From positions 1-64,000 of the forward strand of contig JBBAAM010000014.1 in assembly GCA_041658245.1 (NCBI GenBank): a stretch of 64,000 bases of DNA, written 5' to 3'. A program made the position numbers and the translations under genes. Position 1 is the first letter of the stretch, and the number at the start of each line of letters is the position of its first letter. Shown here in pieces: positions 24,795-33,680 of this stretch. Origin of the DNA: Fen-1258 sp041658245. GTDB lineage: Bacteria; Bacteroidota; Ignavibacteria; Ignavibacteriales; Melioribacteraceae. The notes under the pieces were generated by a model that was not told the DNA's origin, did no database searches, and saw only the letters and a program-made list of their open reading frames with translations.

Positions 24795-25955
24795 TTGTTT
24801 AATAAAAACTTTTTAGTGATATCTTGCCTGCTTCTCATCTGTTATGTCTCCATCCACTATACTCAAACGACAAACTTTGGTTTCTACTACGTCTCCGGTT
24901 CCGGCGACCACGGAATTTATCTTGCAGAAAAAGATCAGCTCGGTAATTGGAAAAGAGGAAAGAAAATTTTATTAGACGGTCAATTCAACGGCAATGCAGT
25001 TGATCCCGATGTTATCAAGCTTGATGACGGCAGATACAGATTATTTTACTATAAAGGATATTTCGTTACGCCGCCTCCGCCAAATTATACTGCTCATGAA
25101 ATCTACAGTGCAATTTCAAATGATGGTGTTAATTTCACCGTTGAAGGAAAAGTATTTGAATCAGATAATATTACCGATCCAACGGTTATAAAATTAAATG
25201 ACGGTTCATTCTTAATGGCTTGCGTTCGGGGCAATTTGGATATTTTTGCCAAAAGTGTTGACGGAAAAAATTTTCAAGCAACCGGCGTGACAATTCAAAA
25301 CGGGGGAATACCCGAATTAGTTAAACTTGATGACGGTTCTGTCAGATTATTTTATAACGGTCCCGGCGGAATTATCAGCAGCAGATCTACGGACAGCGGT
25401 TCAACATGGACCAAAGAAAATGGCGTTCGATTATCATACAGCAGCGGTATTGCAGACCCGAGTGTTATTAAACGTGCCGATGGAAAATGGTATTTAATTG
25501 TAAAAGGTTTTAATAACACCGGCGCACAAAATCCCGCGGGACATAATGTTCGACTATCTGAAAGTAATGATTGTTACACGTTCAATTTTGTAAATGGAGT
25601 ATTGTTAGATAGTGCAAGCGTTCCAGACGGAGTGGTTTTGAATCAATCAACAGATGTGTTAGAAAAAAATGAAAAATTTCTTCCGAACAATTTTATCCTT
25701 TATCAAAATTATCCTAATCCGTTTAACGGGGAATCGGTTATCAGTTATCGGTTATCTGTTGCTGGTTATGTAACACTGAAAATTTATGATGTTTTAGGTA
25801 GAGAGATTTCTGCTCTTGTTAACGAAACTCAGCATGTCGGAATTCATAACTCAAAATTCATAACTCAAAATTCGACGCTGCCAAGCGGAATTTATTATTA
25901 CAAACTCACCGTCAACGGTTTTTCTCAAACAAAAAAAATGGTTTTATTAAAATGA
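24795..25955 (+). CDS. Secreted beta-propeller protein with T9SS sorting domain
   Basis: The protein has 386 residues and starts at TTG 24795, giving a signal peptide FLVISCLLLICYVSIHYTQ. Repeats with VDPDVIKLDDGRYRLFY, ITDPTVIKLNDGSFLMA and IADPSVIKRADGKWYLIVKG are those of five-bladed GH43/GH130-like propellers. Residues about 300-386 (LYQNYPNPFNGESV ... SQTKKMVLL) are the T9SS signal. It should be surface bound and act on, or bind, sugars; no catalytic triad can be assigned with confidence. The TGA overlaps the next start (ATGA). Confidence 0.72.
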   Translation: MFNKNFLVISCLLLICYVSIHYTQTTNFGFYYVSGSGDHGIYLAEKDQLGNWKRGKKILLDGQFNGNAVDPDVIKLDDGRYRLFYYKGYFVTPPPPNYTAHEIYSAISNDGVNFTVEGKVFESDNITDPTVIKLNDGSFLMACVRGNLDIFAKSVDGKNFQATGVTIQNGGIPELVKLDDGSVRLFYNGPGGIISSRSTDSGSTWTKENGVRLSYSSGIADPSVIKRADGKWYLIVKGFNNTGAQNPAGHNVRLSESNDCYTFNFVNGVLLDSASVPDGVVLNQSTDVLEKNEKFLPNNFILYQNYPNPFNGESVISYRLSVAGYVTLKIYDVLGREISALVNETQHVGIHNSKFITQNSTLPSGIYYYKLTVNGFSQTKKMVLLK

Positions 25956-26629
25956 CTTCTGAAGAAATAATCTCCGAACTTAAAAAACATTACAATCCGC
26001 GCAATGTTGAAGGTATGGCTCGTTACGGAATCAATGTTGAAAAAGTTTTTGGGTTGAATGTTCCGTACATGCGTGCGCTCGCTAAGAAAATCGGCAAAAA
26101 TCACGAATTTGCGCTTAAGCTGTGGGAAACCGGTTATCATGAAGCGCGGCACATTGCTTCTATGATTGACGATCCGAAACTTGTTACAAAATCTCAAATG
26201 AATAAATGGGTTCACGATTTCAACTCGTGGGATATCTGCGATGGAACGTGCAGTAATCTTTTTAGAAAAACCCCGTACGCATTAGAAAAAATTTTTGAAT
26301 GGTGTGAAAAGAAGGAAGAATATATCCGCCGCGCTGGATTTTCATTGTTGTGTTACATAGTGGTTCACGATAAGAAAAGAGATGACAAAGATTTTTTGCA
26401 ATTCTTTCCACTGATAAAAAAACATTCTGTTGATGAAAGAAATTTTGTGAAGAAAGCTGTTAACTGGGCGTTGAGACAAATCGGGAAACGAAATAAATAT
26501 TTAAACAAAGAAGCGCTCAAACTTGCTAAAGAAATTCAAGCGCTGGATTCCAAATCGGCACGGTGGATTGCAAACGATGCAATCCGCGAATTGACCAATC
26601 CTAAGATCTTAGCGAGAATTAAAAAATAA
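25952..26629 (+). CDS. AlkD-type DNA alkylation repair protein
   Basis: The protein has 225 residues. A HEAT-like superhelix with GMARYGINVEKVFGLNVPYM (about residues 21-40), the TGYHEARHIASMIDDP region, WVHDFNSWDICDGTC (about 87-101) and KKAVNWALRQIGKRN (about 172-186) matches the AlkD family, which removes bulky or cationic alkylated bases without base flipping. Its ATG overlaps the stop of the propeller gene, so they may share a transcript though they are unrelated in function. Confidence 0.9.
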   Translation: MTSEEIISELKKHYNPRNVEGMARYGINVEKVFGLNVPYMRALAKKIGKNHEFALKLWETGYHEARHIASMIDDPKLVTKSQMNKWVHDFNSWDICDGTCSNLFRKTPYALEKIFEWCEKKEEYIRRAGFSLLCYIVVHDKKRDDKDFLQFFPLIKKHSVDERNFVKKAVNWALRQIGKRNKYLNKEALKLAKEIQALDSKSARWIANDAIRELTNPKILARIKK

Positions 26630-26631
26630 AT

Positions 26632-26659
26632 GTAGAGACACATGGCCATTCGTCTCTAC
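26632..26659. repeat. Intergenic hairpin GTAGAGAC/GTCTCTAC
   Basis: Two exact eight-base arms with a 12-base loop lie two bases after the alkD stop. The same arm sequence is common in intergenic repeats of Bacteroidota relatives; here it may stabilise or end the transcript. Confidence 0.6.
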
Positions 26660-26726
26660 CATTAACCACAATAAATTTTACAGCTTGATATTGAAAACAA
26701 AGTTGAAGAAGTTGCAATTAGAAACC

Positions 26727-26751
26727 TTGAGGTGCCAAATTGGCACCTCAA
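26727..26751. repeat. 25-bp perfect palindrome before ORF6N gene 1
   Basis: TTGAGGTGCCAA, one base, then TTGGCACCTCAA. It ends 16 bases before the ORF6N ATG and overlaps the likely promoter. The same family of palindromes occurs inside the gene (26973-26999) and around its paralog. Confidence 0.85.
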
Positions 26752-26766
26752 AAACGAGGGGACTTT

Positions 26767-27315
26767 ATGGGGAAGAAAATAGAATCATTATTGCCAGTCG
26801 AAAGAATTACTACCAAAATATTTCTTTTACGCGGAGAAAAGGTTTTGCTTGATAGCGATCTTGCCGAGCTTTACGGCGTTGAGGCAAAGAAATTAAATCA
26901 AGCCGTAAAAAGAAACATCGAAAGATTTCCGAATGATTTTATGTTCCGTTTAACAACAGAGGAATACAAAATCTTGAGGTCACAATTTGCGACCTCAAGT
27001 TTAACCGGACAAAAAACGGGGTGGGGCGGAAGAAGATACTTACCTCTTGCATTTACCGAACAAGGTGTTGCAATGTTGTCTTCTGTTTTGAACAGCGAAA
27101 GAGCCGTACAGGTAAACATTGCAATTATGCGCGCATTTGTGCAGATGAGAAAGTTCTTGCAGAGCAATGATATACTTGCAAAAAAATTGAACGAACTTGA
27201 AAAAGAAACGAAAAAGAGATTTGCAAAACAGCATGAAGAAATAAAGATTATCTTTGAGGCGATAAAAGAATTGATGATCGAAAAGGAAAAACCGAAAAGT
27301 AAGATTGGGTTTTAG
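26767..27315 (+). CDS. ORF6N domain protein 1
   Basis: ATG 26767 (MGKKIESLLP) follows a GAGGGG ribosome site; an upstream TTG at 26740 lies inside a palindrome and is not used. The protein has 182 residues. The ORF6N domain spans about residues 6-95 (ERITTKIFLLRGEKVLLDSD, LAELYGVEAKKLNQAVKRNI). FPNDFMFRL and LAFTEQGVAMLSSVL lie in the same domain, and a coiled coil follows (LAKKLNELEKETKKRF). ORF6N domains come from phage antirepressor-like proteins and bind DNA. The stretch ILRSQFATSS is encoded by a 27-bp palindrome. A frameshifted paralog follows. Confidence 0.85.
   Translation: MGKKIESLLPVERITTKIFLLRGEKVLLDSDLAELYGVEAKKLNQAVKRNIERFPNDFMFRLTTEEYKILRSQFATSSLTGQKTGWGGRRYLPLAFTEQGVAMLSSVLNSERAVQVNIAIMRAFVQMRKFLQSNDILAKKLNELEKETKKRFAKQHEEIKIIFEAIKELMIEKEKPKSKIGF
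26973..26999. repeat. 27-bp palindrome inside ORF6N gene 1
   Basis: CTTGAGGTCACAA, one base, TTGCGACCTCAAG: two 13-base arms with one mismatch. It encodes the residues LRSQFATS. Confidence 0.85.
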
Positions 27316-27383
27316 TATTACATAACAACAAATTTTACTGCTTAATATTGAAACCAAATTTGGGCAAGTTATAATTAGAAAAC

Positions 27384-27470
27384 TTGAGGTGCCAAATTGG
27401 CGTCTCAAAAAGGTTATCACAAATTGTGATAACCAGAGAATCTTTTAAGGTCGCAATTTGTGACCTTAAA
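27384..27470. repeat. Three palindromes before ORF6N gene 2
   Basis: 27384-27408 (TTGAGGTGCCAA type, two mismatches), 27412-27434 (GGTTATCACAA/TTGTGATAACC, perfect) and 27444-27470 (TTTAAGGTCGCAA type, one mismatch). All have odd length with a one-base centre, and AATT or AAATT in the middle. The last ends 15 bases before the start codon. Confidence 0.85.
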
Positions 27471-27485
27471 AACCAAGGGGACTTT

Positions 27486-28018
27486 ATGGGGAAAAGAACA
27501 GAATCATCATTACCGGTCGAAAGGATTACTTCCAAGATATATCTTCTTCGAAATGAAAAAGTTTTGATAGACCGTGATCTCGCCCAACTTTATGGTGTAG
27601 AAACCAACCGCTTGAAAGAAGCGGTAAAAGAAATATTGATCGTTTCCCACCGGATTTTATGTTTGTCTTATCCAAAGATGAATTTAAAAATTGGAGGACG
27701 CAATTTGCGACCTCCAATTCCGACAAGATGGGATTGAGATATGCGTCGTTGGCATTCACAGAACAAGGTGTTGCTATGTTGTCTTCTGTTTTGAACAGCG
27801 AAAGAGCCGTACAGGTAAACATTGCAATTATGCGCGCATTTGTGCAGATGAGAAAGTTCTTGCAGAGCAATGATATACTTGCAAAGAAACTGAACGAGCT
27901 TGAAAAAGAAACAAAGAAGAGATTTGCCAAACAGCAGGAACAGATAAAGTTTATCTTTGAAGCAATAAAAGAATTGATGATCGGAAAGGAAAAGCCGAAA
28001 AGAAAGATCGGGTTTTAG
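27486..28018 (+). pseudogene. ORF6N domain protein 2, frameshifted
   Basis: The frame from ATG 27486 (MGKRTESSLPVERITSKIYLL) keeps the ORF6N domain up to EAVK near 27630, then leaves frame. One extra A in the AAAA run there would continue as RNIDRFPPDFMFVLSKDEF into the second open frame, which ends at 28018 with KPKRKIGF. The 3' 250 bases are almost identical in DNA to gene 1, while the 5' part is diverged, which points to gene conversion or recent duplication. It is a single-base event in a homopolymer, so a sequencing error cannot be excluded. Confidence 0.85.
27689..27719. repeat. 31-bp palindrome inside ORF6N gene 2
   Basis: AATTGGAGGACGCAA, one base, TTGCGACCTCCAATT; arms of 15 bases with one mismatch. 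It encodes NWRTQFATSN, at the same protein site as the palindrome in gene 1 but with a different arm sequence. Confidence 0.85.
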
Positions 28019-28332
28019 TATTACATAGTTTATAGACGTTCCTGCGGAACATCTTTCTATCCTAAATACTTCCTCGTTACAAACTCCTTCCATCCGTTTT
28101 CAAATCGTGAAGCTCTTAATCTCAATATTAATAGAATGGCGATGTTAAATTCTATCTCAGACTGGTGGCTCTCTTTAAATTGGTTTTCTAATAATCATTT
28201 CCGTATGTTTACACCCGTAAAGGCAGTAACTTTAGATGTAGATGTAGACGTAGAAGTATCTTCGAAGCCTCACCTGTTTAAAGCCTGTCGTAAACAATCA
28301 ATTATCAACAAATTAACAAAGGAGCATCTGTC

Positions 28333-28545
28333 ATGGCAGAGCGCAAACAAGGATCTGTTAAATGGTTTAACAGCACCAAAGGTTTTGGTTTCATTTCACA
28401 AGAAGGCGGAGAAGATGTATTTGTACATTTTCAAGCAATTGTAGGCGATGGATACAAAACATTAAACGAAAACGATAAAGTTGAATTCTCAGTTACACAG
28501 GGTCCGAAAGGACTTCAAGCAGCTGAAGTTAAAAAGATCAGCTAA
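28333..28545 (+). CDS. Cold-shock protein (CspA family)
   Basis: The protein has 70 residues: GSVKWFNSTKGFGFISQEGG and DVFVHFQAI carry the RNP1 and RNP2 RNA-binding motifs. It is a single OB-fold RNA chaperone. AAAGGAG seven bases before the ATG is a strong ribosome site. The gap from 28019 to 28332 has no gene. Its last 190 bases may be the long structured leader usual for csp mRNAs; a small GTTCC/GGAAC hairpin lies at 28038-28050. Confidence 0.96.
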   Translation: MAERKQGSVKWFNSTKGFGFISQEGGEDVFVHFQAIVGDGYKTLNENDKVEFSVTQGPKGLQAAEVKKIS

Positions 28546-28566
28546 TAGTAACTCGTTTTAGATTTG

Positions 28567-28591
28567 ACCCCCGTTAATCGGGGGTTTTTTA
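28567..28591 (+). terminator. Rho-independent terminator of csp
   Basis: ACCCCCG, five bases, CGGGGGT (28567-28585), then a run of T. It lies 22 bases after the csp stop and just before the end of the convergent DUF362 gene. Confidence 0.92.
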
Positions 28592-28593
28592 TT

Positions 28594-29484
28594 TTAAATA
28601 AGAATTCCTTCTTTCATACCAAGTTTTACCAGATTGATTTTATTCATATCTGACGTACCAAGATGATATCGAGTATCCGCAAGTTCAATATGTTTTGCCG
28701 GAGGATTCAACGGTTTTTCTTCACCGAAAAATTCTTTTCGTTTTGCTTCAATTATTTTTAATCCGACCGCATCGCACGCAACGGGATCTATGCCTACAAT
28801 AATTCCTTTATACTGCCAAATATAATCCGAACTGTATCCATGAGGACCAACACTGTGGAACAGCGGAGTTAACATTACAAGAACATTCAGCCGCGTCTTT
28901 CCTTTTACATGAGGCAAATTCCAAATAGCTGCAAGATCTGCACAAGAATCGTAGTGGTAGTCCGAGGGTGTTTCAACAAACATTATATAGTTCTTTATAA
29001 GACTTCCGACACCGGACCAATAATGCGTTCGCATTGGTCTTGAGTTTATCAGTGCTGTAGCTCTTTGAAAAACCGGATCGCTCAAAATTCCACGGTCTTT
29101 AACAGAGATGTTTTTCTCTGCAACACCTGCTTCCATAATTCTTTTCTTGATCGCTTTTTCCAATTCGCTTGGTGTTGCGAGGTAGTTCCACACATTTGTT
29201 TTGATTCCAACAATATCTTCTGGTCTAATGATTTTCTTCCATGCTGATGCGGCATCATTTGTGTTGAATAAATTTCTCACCGCATCATCGAGCATTCTTT
29301 GAATGACCTCTGCATTTACTTTGTTGTTCGCATCAAGAACATTCGAATCTCTTATCAAAACTACTTTTGTTTTCTGATCCGGCCGGCCGAAAAGCGATTG
29401 AGGAAATTTCATAAATAGAGCTGCGCTTGCCGCTAACGTACCGGTTTTCAAAAAATCTCTTCTGTTAAGATTTTTTTGTTTCAT
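28594..29484 (-). CDS. DUF362 protein with Tat signal
   Basis: The protein has 296 residues. NRRDFLKTGTLAASAALF (about residues 7-24) is a twin-arginine export signal, so it folds in the cytosol, probably around a cofactor, and acts in the periplasm. The body is DUF362-like (PEDIVGIKTNVW; GIIVGIDPVACDAVGLKIIE). No CxxCxxCxxxC cluster typical of ferredoxin-containing members is seen. The gene is 17 bases downstream of the DUF6599 gene, and the two form an operon. Confidence 0.82.
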   Translation of the reverse strand: MKQKNLNRRDFLKTGTLAASAALFMKFPQSLFGRPDQKTKVVLIRDSNVLDANNKVNAEVIQRMLDDAVRNLFNTNDAASAWKKIIRPEDIVGIKTNVWNYLATPSELEKAIKKRIMEAGVAEKNISVKDRGILSDPVFQRATALINSRPMRTHYWSGVGSLIKNYIMFVETPSDYHYDSCADLAAIWNLPHVKGKTRLNVLVMLTPLFHSVGPHGYSSDYIWQYKGIIVGIDPVACDAVGLKIIEAKRKEFFGEEKPLNPPAKHIELADTRYHLGTSDMNKINLVKLGMKEGILI

Positions 29485-29501
29485 GTTGACGACTCCGTTA
29501 A

Positions 29502-30413
29502 TTACTTATTTATCTCTTTCGTTATAATAATTGCTTTTGTTGAACTAAGTAATTTGTTCACGGATTCTTTTGACACACTGTTAAAAACACCGATGAAAAA
29601 GTTATTTACTAATTCAATCCCGCTCCACTTATTCTTGCCGTCTTTCAGCACATGATTGTTTAGTAATTTAGAATTATAATTTTGTGTGAATTTCTCTTTT
29701 GCCGCAGCGGCTTCTCTACTGTTAGAATATTTTATTACAAGTAAAACCTGTTTATTGTTTTTCTCATTATACAGTGAAAGCACGGCTTGAGTGTTTTGAT
29801 CTATGTTGAGAATATTTTCGTTCGATATAAAATAGTGCGCATTAAGCCAAACATAATGACGGAAATAACGGAGGCTTTCTTTATCCAGCAATTCCGACGG
29901 TAAATATTCAATAATCTCCGGAAGCGGTCCGGTTTCTGCAATTGATTCATCTAATAATTTTGCAATTCTTATAATTGTTTTTTTTGATTCTTCTGTTTCG
30001 GTATTAGAAATAATCGAAACATAAAAATTATTCTTCCAAAAAATTATTGCCCCATGAGATTCCTGCGATTGCTGTCCAAAATTATTTACAAATTTTACCG
30101 ATGAAAAAGAAAACACACCGAATGCATCATAAGAAGTATTCATGTAAAAAATGTCAATCATTAAATCCGGCTGATTGTCGCGGGAATAAATTCTGTTAAA
30201 TACTTTCGTAAATCCAAAGCTGAGAAATAACTCGGCCCCGCCGTCAATATAATTATACAACGTTTCATTGTTATACGTCCGATCGGTTAAAATTTTCCAG
30301 CCGTCAATATTCTCCGGGAGTGCTTTCGAAGGGTCACTAACTGTTTGTGCGTTCATTATCATTTCAAAATTGAAAAAGAAAAAAAGAAAAAAATATATGT
30401 GATTATGTTTCAT
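29502..30413 (-). CDS. DUF6599 exported protein
   Basis: The protein has 303 residues. The signal peptide (YFFLFFFFNFEMIMNAQ) is followed by LPENIDGWKI, YNYIDGGAELFLSFGF and YDAFGVFSF, the hallmarks of DUF6599. The family often sits beside a Tat-exported DUF362 protein, as here; the role is not known. The start ATG 30413 is the only one before the signal peptide. Confidence 0.75.
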   Translation of the reverse strand: MKHNHIYFFLFFFFNFEMIMNAQTVSDPSKALPENIDGWKILTDRTYNNETLYNYIDGGAELFLSFGFTKVFNRIYSRDNQPDLMIDIFYMNTSYDAFGVFSFSSVKFVNNFGQQSQESHGAIIFWKNNFYVSIISNTETEESKKTIIRIAKLLDESIAETGPLPEIIEYLPSELLDKESLRYFRHYVWLNAHYFISNENILNIDQNTQAVLSLYNEKNNKQVLLVIKYSNSREAAAAKEKFTQNYNSKLLNNHVLKDGKNKWSGIELVNNFFIGVFNSVSKESVNKLLSSTKAIIITKEINK

Positions 30414-30571
30414 TTATATGCGGCAGTAATTGAAAAGTGATCAAAGTTTCAAATAAAAATTAATATTAGTTGGTTGGTAAGTCAAAGCATATGTTTAATC
30501 CAATAATCCCTAAATCAATTCAGAAAAAACGAGTTCTCGATTTAACCCCCGCTTGCCGATCTTAAAGAAGA

Positions 30572-32107
30572 TCAAATAAAGTTTTTGATTTTCGGCCACG
30601 CTTCACTCAATTTCATTTTTGGTTTCCGGCAGATGAAGATATCTACATTTTCAAAAGGCATTCCATACTTATTGTAATGTGATGCGGCAACTTCTACCTC
30701 TTTAAAAAATTCTTTGTTGTCTTCTAAATTACTACCGATAATTATCATCACCTCACCGGTATATTCTTTGGGAAATCCCCACAGCCAATAATTGTTGTGC
30801 GGAGAAACGGCGAACGGCAACCCATATTTTTCTCTATAATAATTTACTGCTCCTGCTTCACCGTAATTCTGTCCGGTAATTATAACTTTTGATTTTTCCT
30901 CCGGGGAAAGTTTGTTATAAACTTCCGCCGTTTTCTGAACCATCTCTTCCCAGCCGAAACGGTCGGCAAAGAATTGCGGAAGAACTCCCAAACGCGATCG
31001 TTCACCGCTTGCGGGTTTTATTCCAAGAGCATTAGAATAATTTATGAAAGCATCAACATTCAATATTGGAATTGCAAATGGCGTAACAATAATGAACGAT
31101 GGAATTAAAATAATTACCAAAACATAACGCGCCCAATTTCTCAAATATTTTTCGATCAAAAGATCCGCGCCAACTACGCCGGAGGCAATGATCATCGGGT
31201 AAAGAACGCCCATGTAATAAGGCTTTCCGCTGTTAAGGACAAAGACAACAAAAATTGAAATATAGATCCACGCAAATATTGCAAAACGTTTTCCTTCTTT
31301 ATGGAAGAAAAGAAAATAGAAAGCTGTTGCAAGTAATACTGTATAGCCGGGATTTAATTCCATCAAGGAGCCGCGGAAGAAATCTAAAAATCCAAGCGAT
31401 ACATTTTTACGTGTAGATGCATTATGCATAAACTCAAGCGTAGGAAAATTATTTTTCACCTGCCAAATGATGTTTGGAATAAATATTAGAAAAGCAATCG
31501 CACCGCCGATCCAAAGTTCTTTGCTTAAAAAATATTTTCTGTTCTTAGTTACTATCAATCCAACAACCAAACCAAAACCGATGAACAAAAACGTTAACTT
31601 ATTCTCAAGTCCAATTCCGCATATCAATCCTATCAGTATCCATAATTTGGGATTATCTGTTTTGATCAATCTTATCAAATAATAAAATAATAATGCTGCA
31701 AGAAGCACATCGAACACGTTCATAGAGAAGTAACTTCCGCCACCGAGAATTACGGGACAAAAAATTACTGCAAGCGCCGAAAGAGATTGTGCAAATTTTC
31801 CGCCTCCAAGTTCACGAGCAATCAATCCGGAAACAAAAACCGTAATACAACCGGTGATGTAAGCAAAAATTCTGATGGCTAAGATCGATTCGCCAAATAG
31901 AGATCTTGATATAAAAAGTATGAGTGCGCATAACGGCTGCTGATCAACAAATCCCCAGTCGAGATGTTTTGAACATTCTATATAATAGTATTCATCGCGG
32001 AAGATTCCATAGTTGCCGGCAAATAAAATCATAAGAAGAAATTTTAAGAGCGCTAAATAGATTAATATGGCGGTTGAACTTGTCGGATCGAAATTCTTTG
32101 TCTTCAT
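30572..32107 (-). CDS. GT39-type membrane glycosyltransferase
   Basis: ATG 32107 (MKTKNFDPTS) is the likely start; an in-frame ATG at 32191 adds 28 charged residues that match no family part. The protein has 511 residues. About eleven membrane helices follow, with GIFRDEYYYIECSKHLDWGFVDQQPL (here DEYYY and the acidic residues) in the first periplasmic loop, as in PMT/ArnT-type enzymes that move sugars from polyprenyl phosphate to a lipid or protein. The soluble C-terminal part binds the acceptor. The acceptor is unknown. It is divergent from the SPFH gene. Confidence 0.85.
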   Translation of the reverse strand: MKTKNFDPTSSTAILIYLALLKFLLMILFAGNYGIFRDEYYYIECSKHLDWGFVDQQPLCALILFISRSLFGESILAIRIFAYITGCITVFVSGLIARELGGGKFAQSLSALAVIFCPVILGGGSYFSMNVFDVLLAALLFYYLIRLIKTDNPKLWILIGLICGIGLENKLTFLFIGFGLVVGLIVTKNRKYFLSKELWIGGAIAFLIFIPNIIWQVKNNFPTLEFMHNASTRKNVSLGFLDFFRGSLMELNPGYTVLLATAFYFLFFHKEGKRFAIFAWIYISIFVVFVLNSGKPYYMGVLYPMIIASGVVGADLLIEKYLRNWARYVLVIILIPSFIIVTPFAIPILNVDAFINYSNALGIKPASGERSRLGVLPQFFADRFGWEEMVQKTAEVYNKLSPEEKSKVIITGQNYGEAGAVNYYREKYGLPFAVSPHNNYWLWGFPKEYTGEVMIIIGSNLEDNKEFFKEVEVAASHYNKYGMPFENVDIFICRKPKMKLSEAWPKIKNFI

Positions 32108-32192
32108 AACATTCTCAAATTTTGGGGTAAAATCTAACAATCTTTTCACTGATTTTGGACTAAAAAATAAATTTAATCTGCCTCTTGACATT

Positions 32193-32221
32193 ATGATACC
32201 AATATGATATCATTACGATAG
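32193..32221. promoter_or_regulatory. Helically phased ATGATA/TATCAT half-sites
   Basis: ATGATA at 32193-32198 and 32204-32209, with TATCAT at 32208-32213 giving the perfect ten-base palindrome ATGATATCAT, sit 11 bases apart in the divergent promoter between the GT39 and SPFH genes. A ribbon-helix-helix gene in the SPFH operon (33681) is a possible binder. Confidence 0.45.
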
Positions 32222-32240
32222 CAATAATTAGGAGTATTAA

Positions 32241-33113
32241 ATGGAAGCAATAACTGAAAAATCAGCTCAGAAAATGAATGGATTTGTAGCGCTTGTAATT
32301 GTTATCATCGCAATTTTTGTTGATGTAACAATTCTGGTAGGGGGAATAATGAATAATAATCCGGGAGTTCTTTGGATCTTTATTCCAATTGTATTCTTAA
32401 TTTTTCTTTCCTTCAGCGGATTCTTAGTTGTTCAACCGAATGATTCGAGAGTGCTAGTTCTTTTTGGCAAGTATCTTGGAACGGTTCGAGTTTCCGGATT
32501 CTGGTGGGTCAATCCTTTCACAACAAAAAAATTGGTTTCGTTAAGAATCAGAAATTTTCAGAGCGAGACAATTAAAGTAAACGATCTTCATGGTAATCCG
32601 ATTCAAATTGCCGCCGTAGTTGTGTGGCGTGTTGTTGATCCGGCACGTGCTCTTTTCGATGTTCAGAATTATGAAGGATTTGTCGCGATACAAAGTGAAA
32701 CTGCAATACGCGGACTTGCAACCGAATATGCTTATGATTCATCCGAGCATGATAAATTTTCTTTAGTTGGAAATCAGGCGGAGATTGCAGAAGCAATGAA
32801 GAAACAAGTTCAAACAAGACTCGAGGTTTGCGGTGTGGAAATTCTGGAATCGAGAATAAGTCACTTATCATACGCACCGGAAATTGCACAAGCAATGTTA
32901 AGAAGACAGCAGGCTCAGGCCGTTGTTGCCGCAAGAACAAAAATTGTTGAAGGCGCCGTTGGTATGGTTGAGATGGCGTTAAAAGCATTGAGCGAACATA
33001 ATATTGTAAATCTCGACAACGAAAAGAAAGCAACCATGGTAAATAATTTATTAGTGGCATTAGTATCAGAAGTCCAAGCACAGCCGGTGATCAATGCAGG
33101 CTCGTTGTATTAA
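32241..33113 (+). CDS. SPFH (band 7) domain protein
   Basis: The protein has 290 residues. Two N-terminal membrane helices (about residues 12-36 and 41-62) precede the SPFH domain with LVVQPNDSRVLVLFGKYLGT and RIRNFQSETIKVNDLHGNPIQI. The helical tail EIAQAMLRRQQAQAVVAART forms the oligomer. Such proteins build membrane microdomain scaffolds that control proteases or transporters. AGGAG precedes the ATG. It leads a three-gene run with an unknown gene and an Arc-like regulator. Confidence 0.88.
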   Translation: MEAITEKSAQKMNGFVALVIVIIAIFVDVTILVGGIMNNNPGVLWIFIPIVFLIFLSFSGFLVVQPNDSRVLVLFGKYLGTVRVSGFWWVNPFTTKKLVSLRIRNFQSETIKVNDLHGNPIQIAAVVVWRVVDPARALFDVQNYEGFVAIQSETAIRGLATEYAYDSSEHDKFSLVGNQAEIAEAMKKQVQTRLEVCGVEILESRISHLSYAPEIAQAMLRRQQAQAVVAARTKIVEGAVGMVEMALKALSEHNIVNLDNEKKATMVNNLLVALVSEVQAQPVINAGSLY

Positions 33114-33152
33114 TAGTGTAGAGTGTAGAACGAAGAGTGTATAATAATTAAA

Positions 33153-33662
33153 ATGATTTCAGAATATATCGGTCAAAGAATTTGGTTTAAACAACCCTCC
33201 GTGTTTAAAAGATTTCATGAGTTAAAAGCGGGTGAAGAATTAATAGGCACCTTGCAGCAGAAAGGATTTTGGGGAATGAAGTGGGAAGTTTCTATACAGA
33301 ATAAAAATTGGGAAATATATAGACCAAGTTGTTGGAGAACCGTTATGGAAATCCGCGAAGCAGGTTTTGAAATGCCCTTTGCAAGTTTTCAAAAAGATAG
33401 ATTTAGAAGCAAAGGAACGCTTATGTTGCCGAAGGGGGAAAGGTTGAAAATTGCACCGCATTTTTTTAAGGGTTTCTGCGAAATTAAAAATGTGCATGAG
33501 GAGTGCATTGCACGTATCAAGCCAAAAACATCTCTAAAAGATAAAGCGGAAGTTATGATCGAAAAGAAATCTGAATTGATCGATCAATATCCGTGGATAA
33601 TAATTCTTGCATATATAATTACAATTGAACAAAGACATCAAGCTGCGCATTCATCAGTTTAG
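33153..33662 (+). CDS. Hypothetical protein of the SPFH operon
   Basis: The protein has 169 residues, with no membrane segment and no known catalytic motif. It begins MISEYIGQRIWFKQPSVFKR, followed by beta-rich segments (ELIGTLQQKGFWGMKWEVSI and SKGTLMLPKGERLKI), and is likely a small all-beta domain. It lies between the SPFH and ribbon-helix-helix genes, 39 bases after the first and 18 before the second, so a shared transcript is likely. I do not recognise the family. Confidence 0.6.
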   Translation: MISEYIGQRIWFKQPSVFKRFHELKAGEELIGTLQQKGFWGMKWEVSIQNKNWEIYRPSCWRTVMEIREAGFEMPFASFQKDRFRSKGTLMLPKGERLKIAPHFFKGFCEIKNVHEECIARIKPKTSLKDKAEVMIEKKSELIDQYPWIIILAYIITIEQRHQAAHSSV

Positions 33663-33680
33663 ATTTGATAGAAGGAAATA

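Noticed and set aside
27384..27485. Upstream extension of the second ORF6N gene
   Set aside because: It reads through three palindromes; the ATG at 27486 has its own ribosome site and aligns with gene 1.
30572..32191. ATG at 32191 as start of the GT39 gene
   Set aside because: No ribosome site, and the added 28 residues precede the first membrane helix without family match; not fully excluded.
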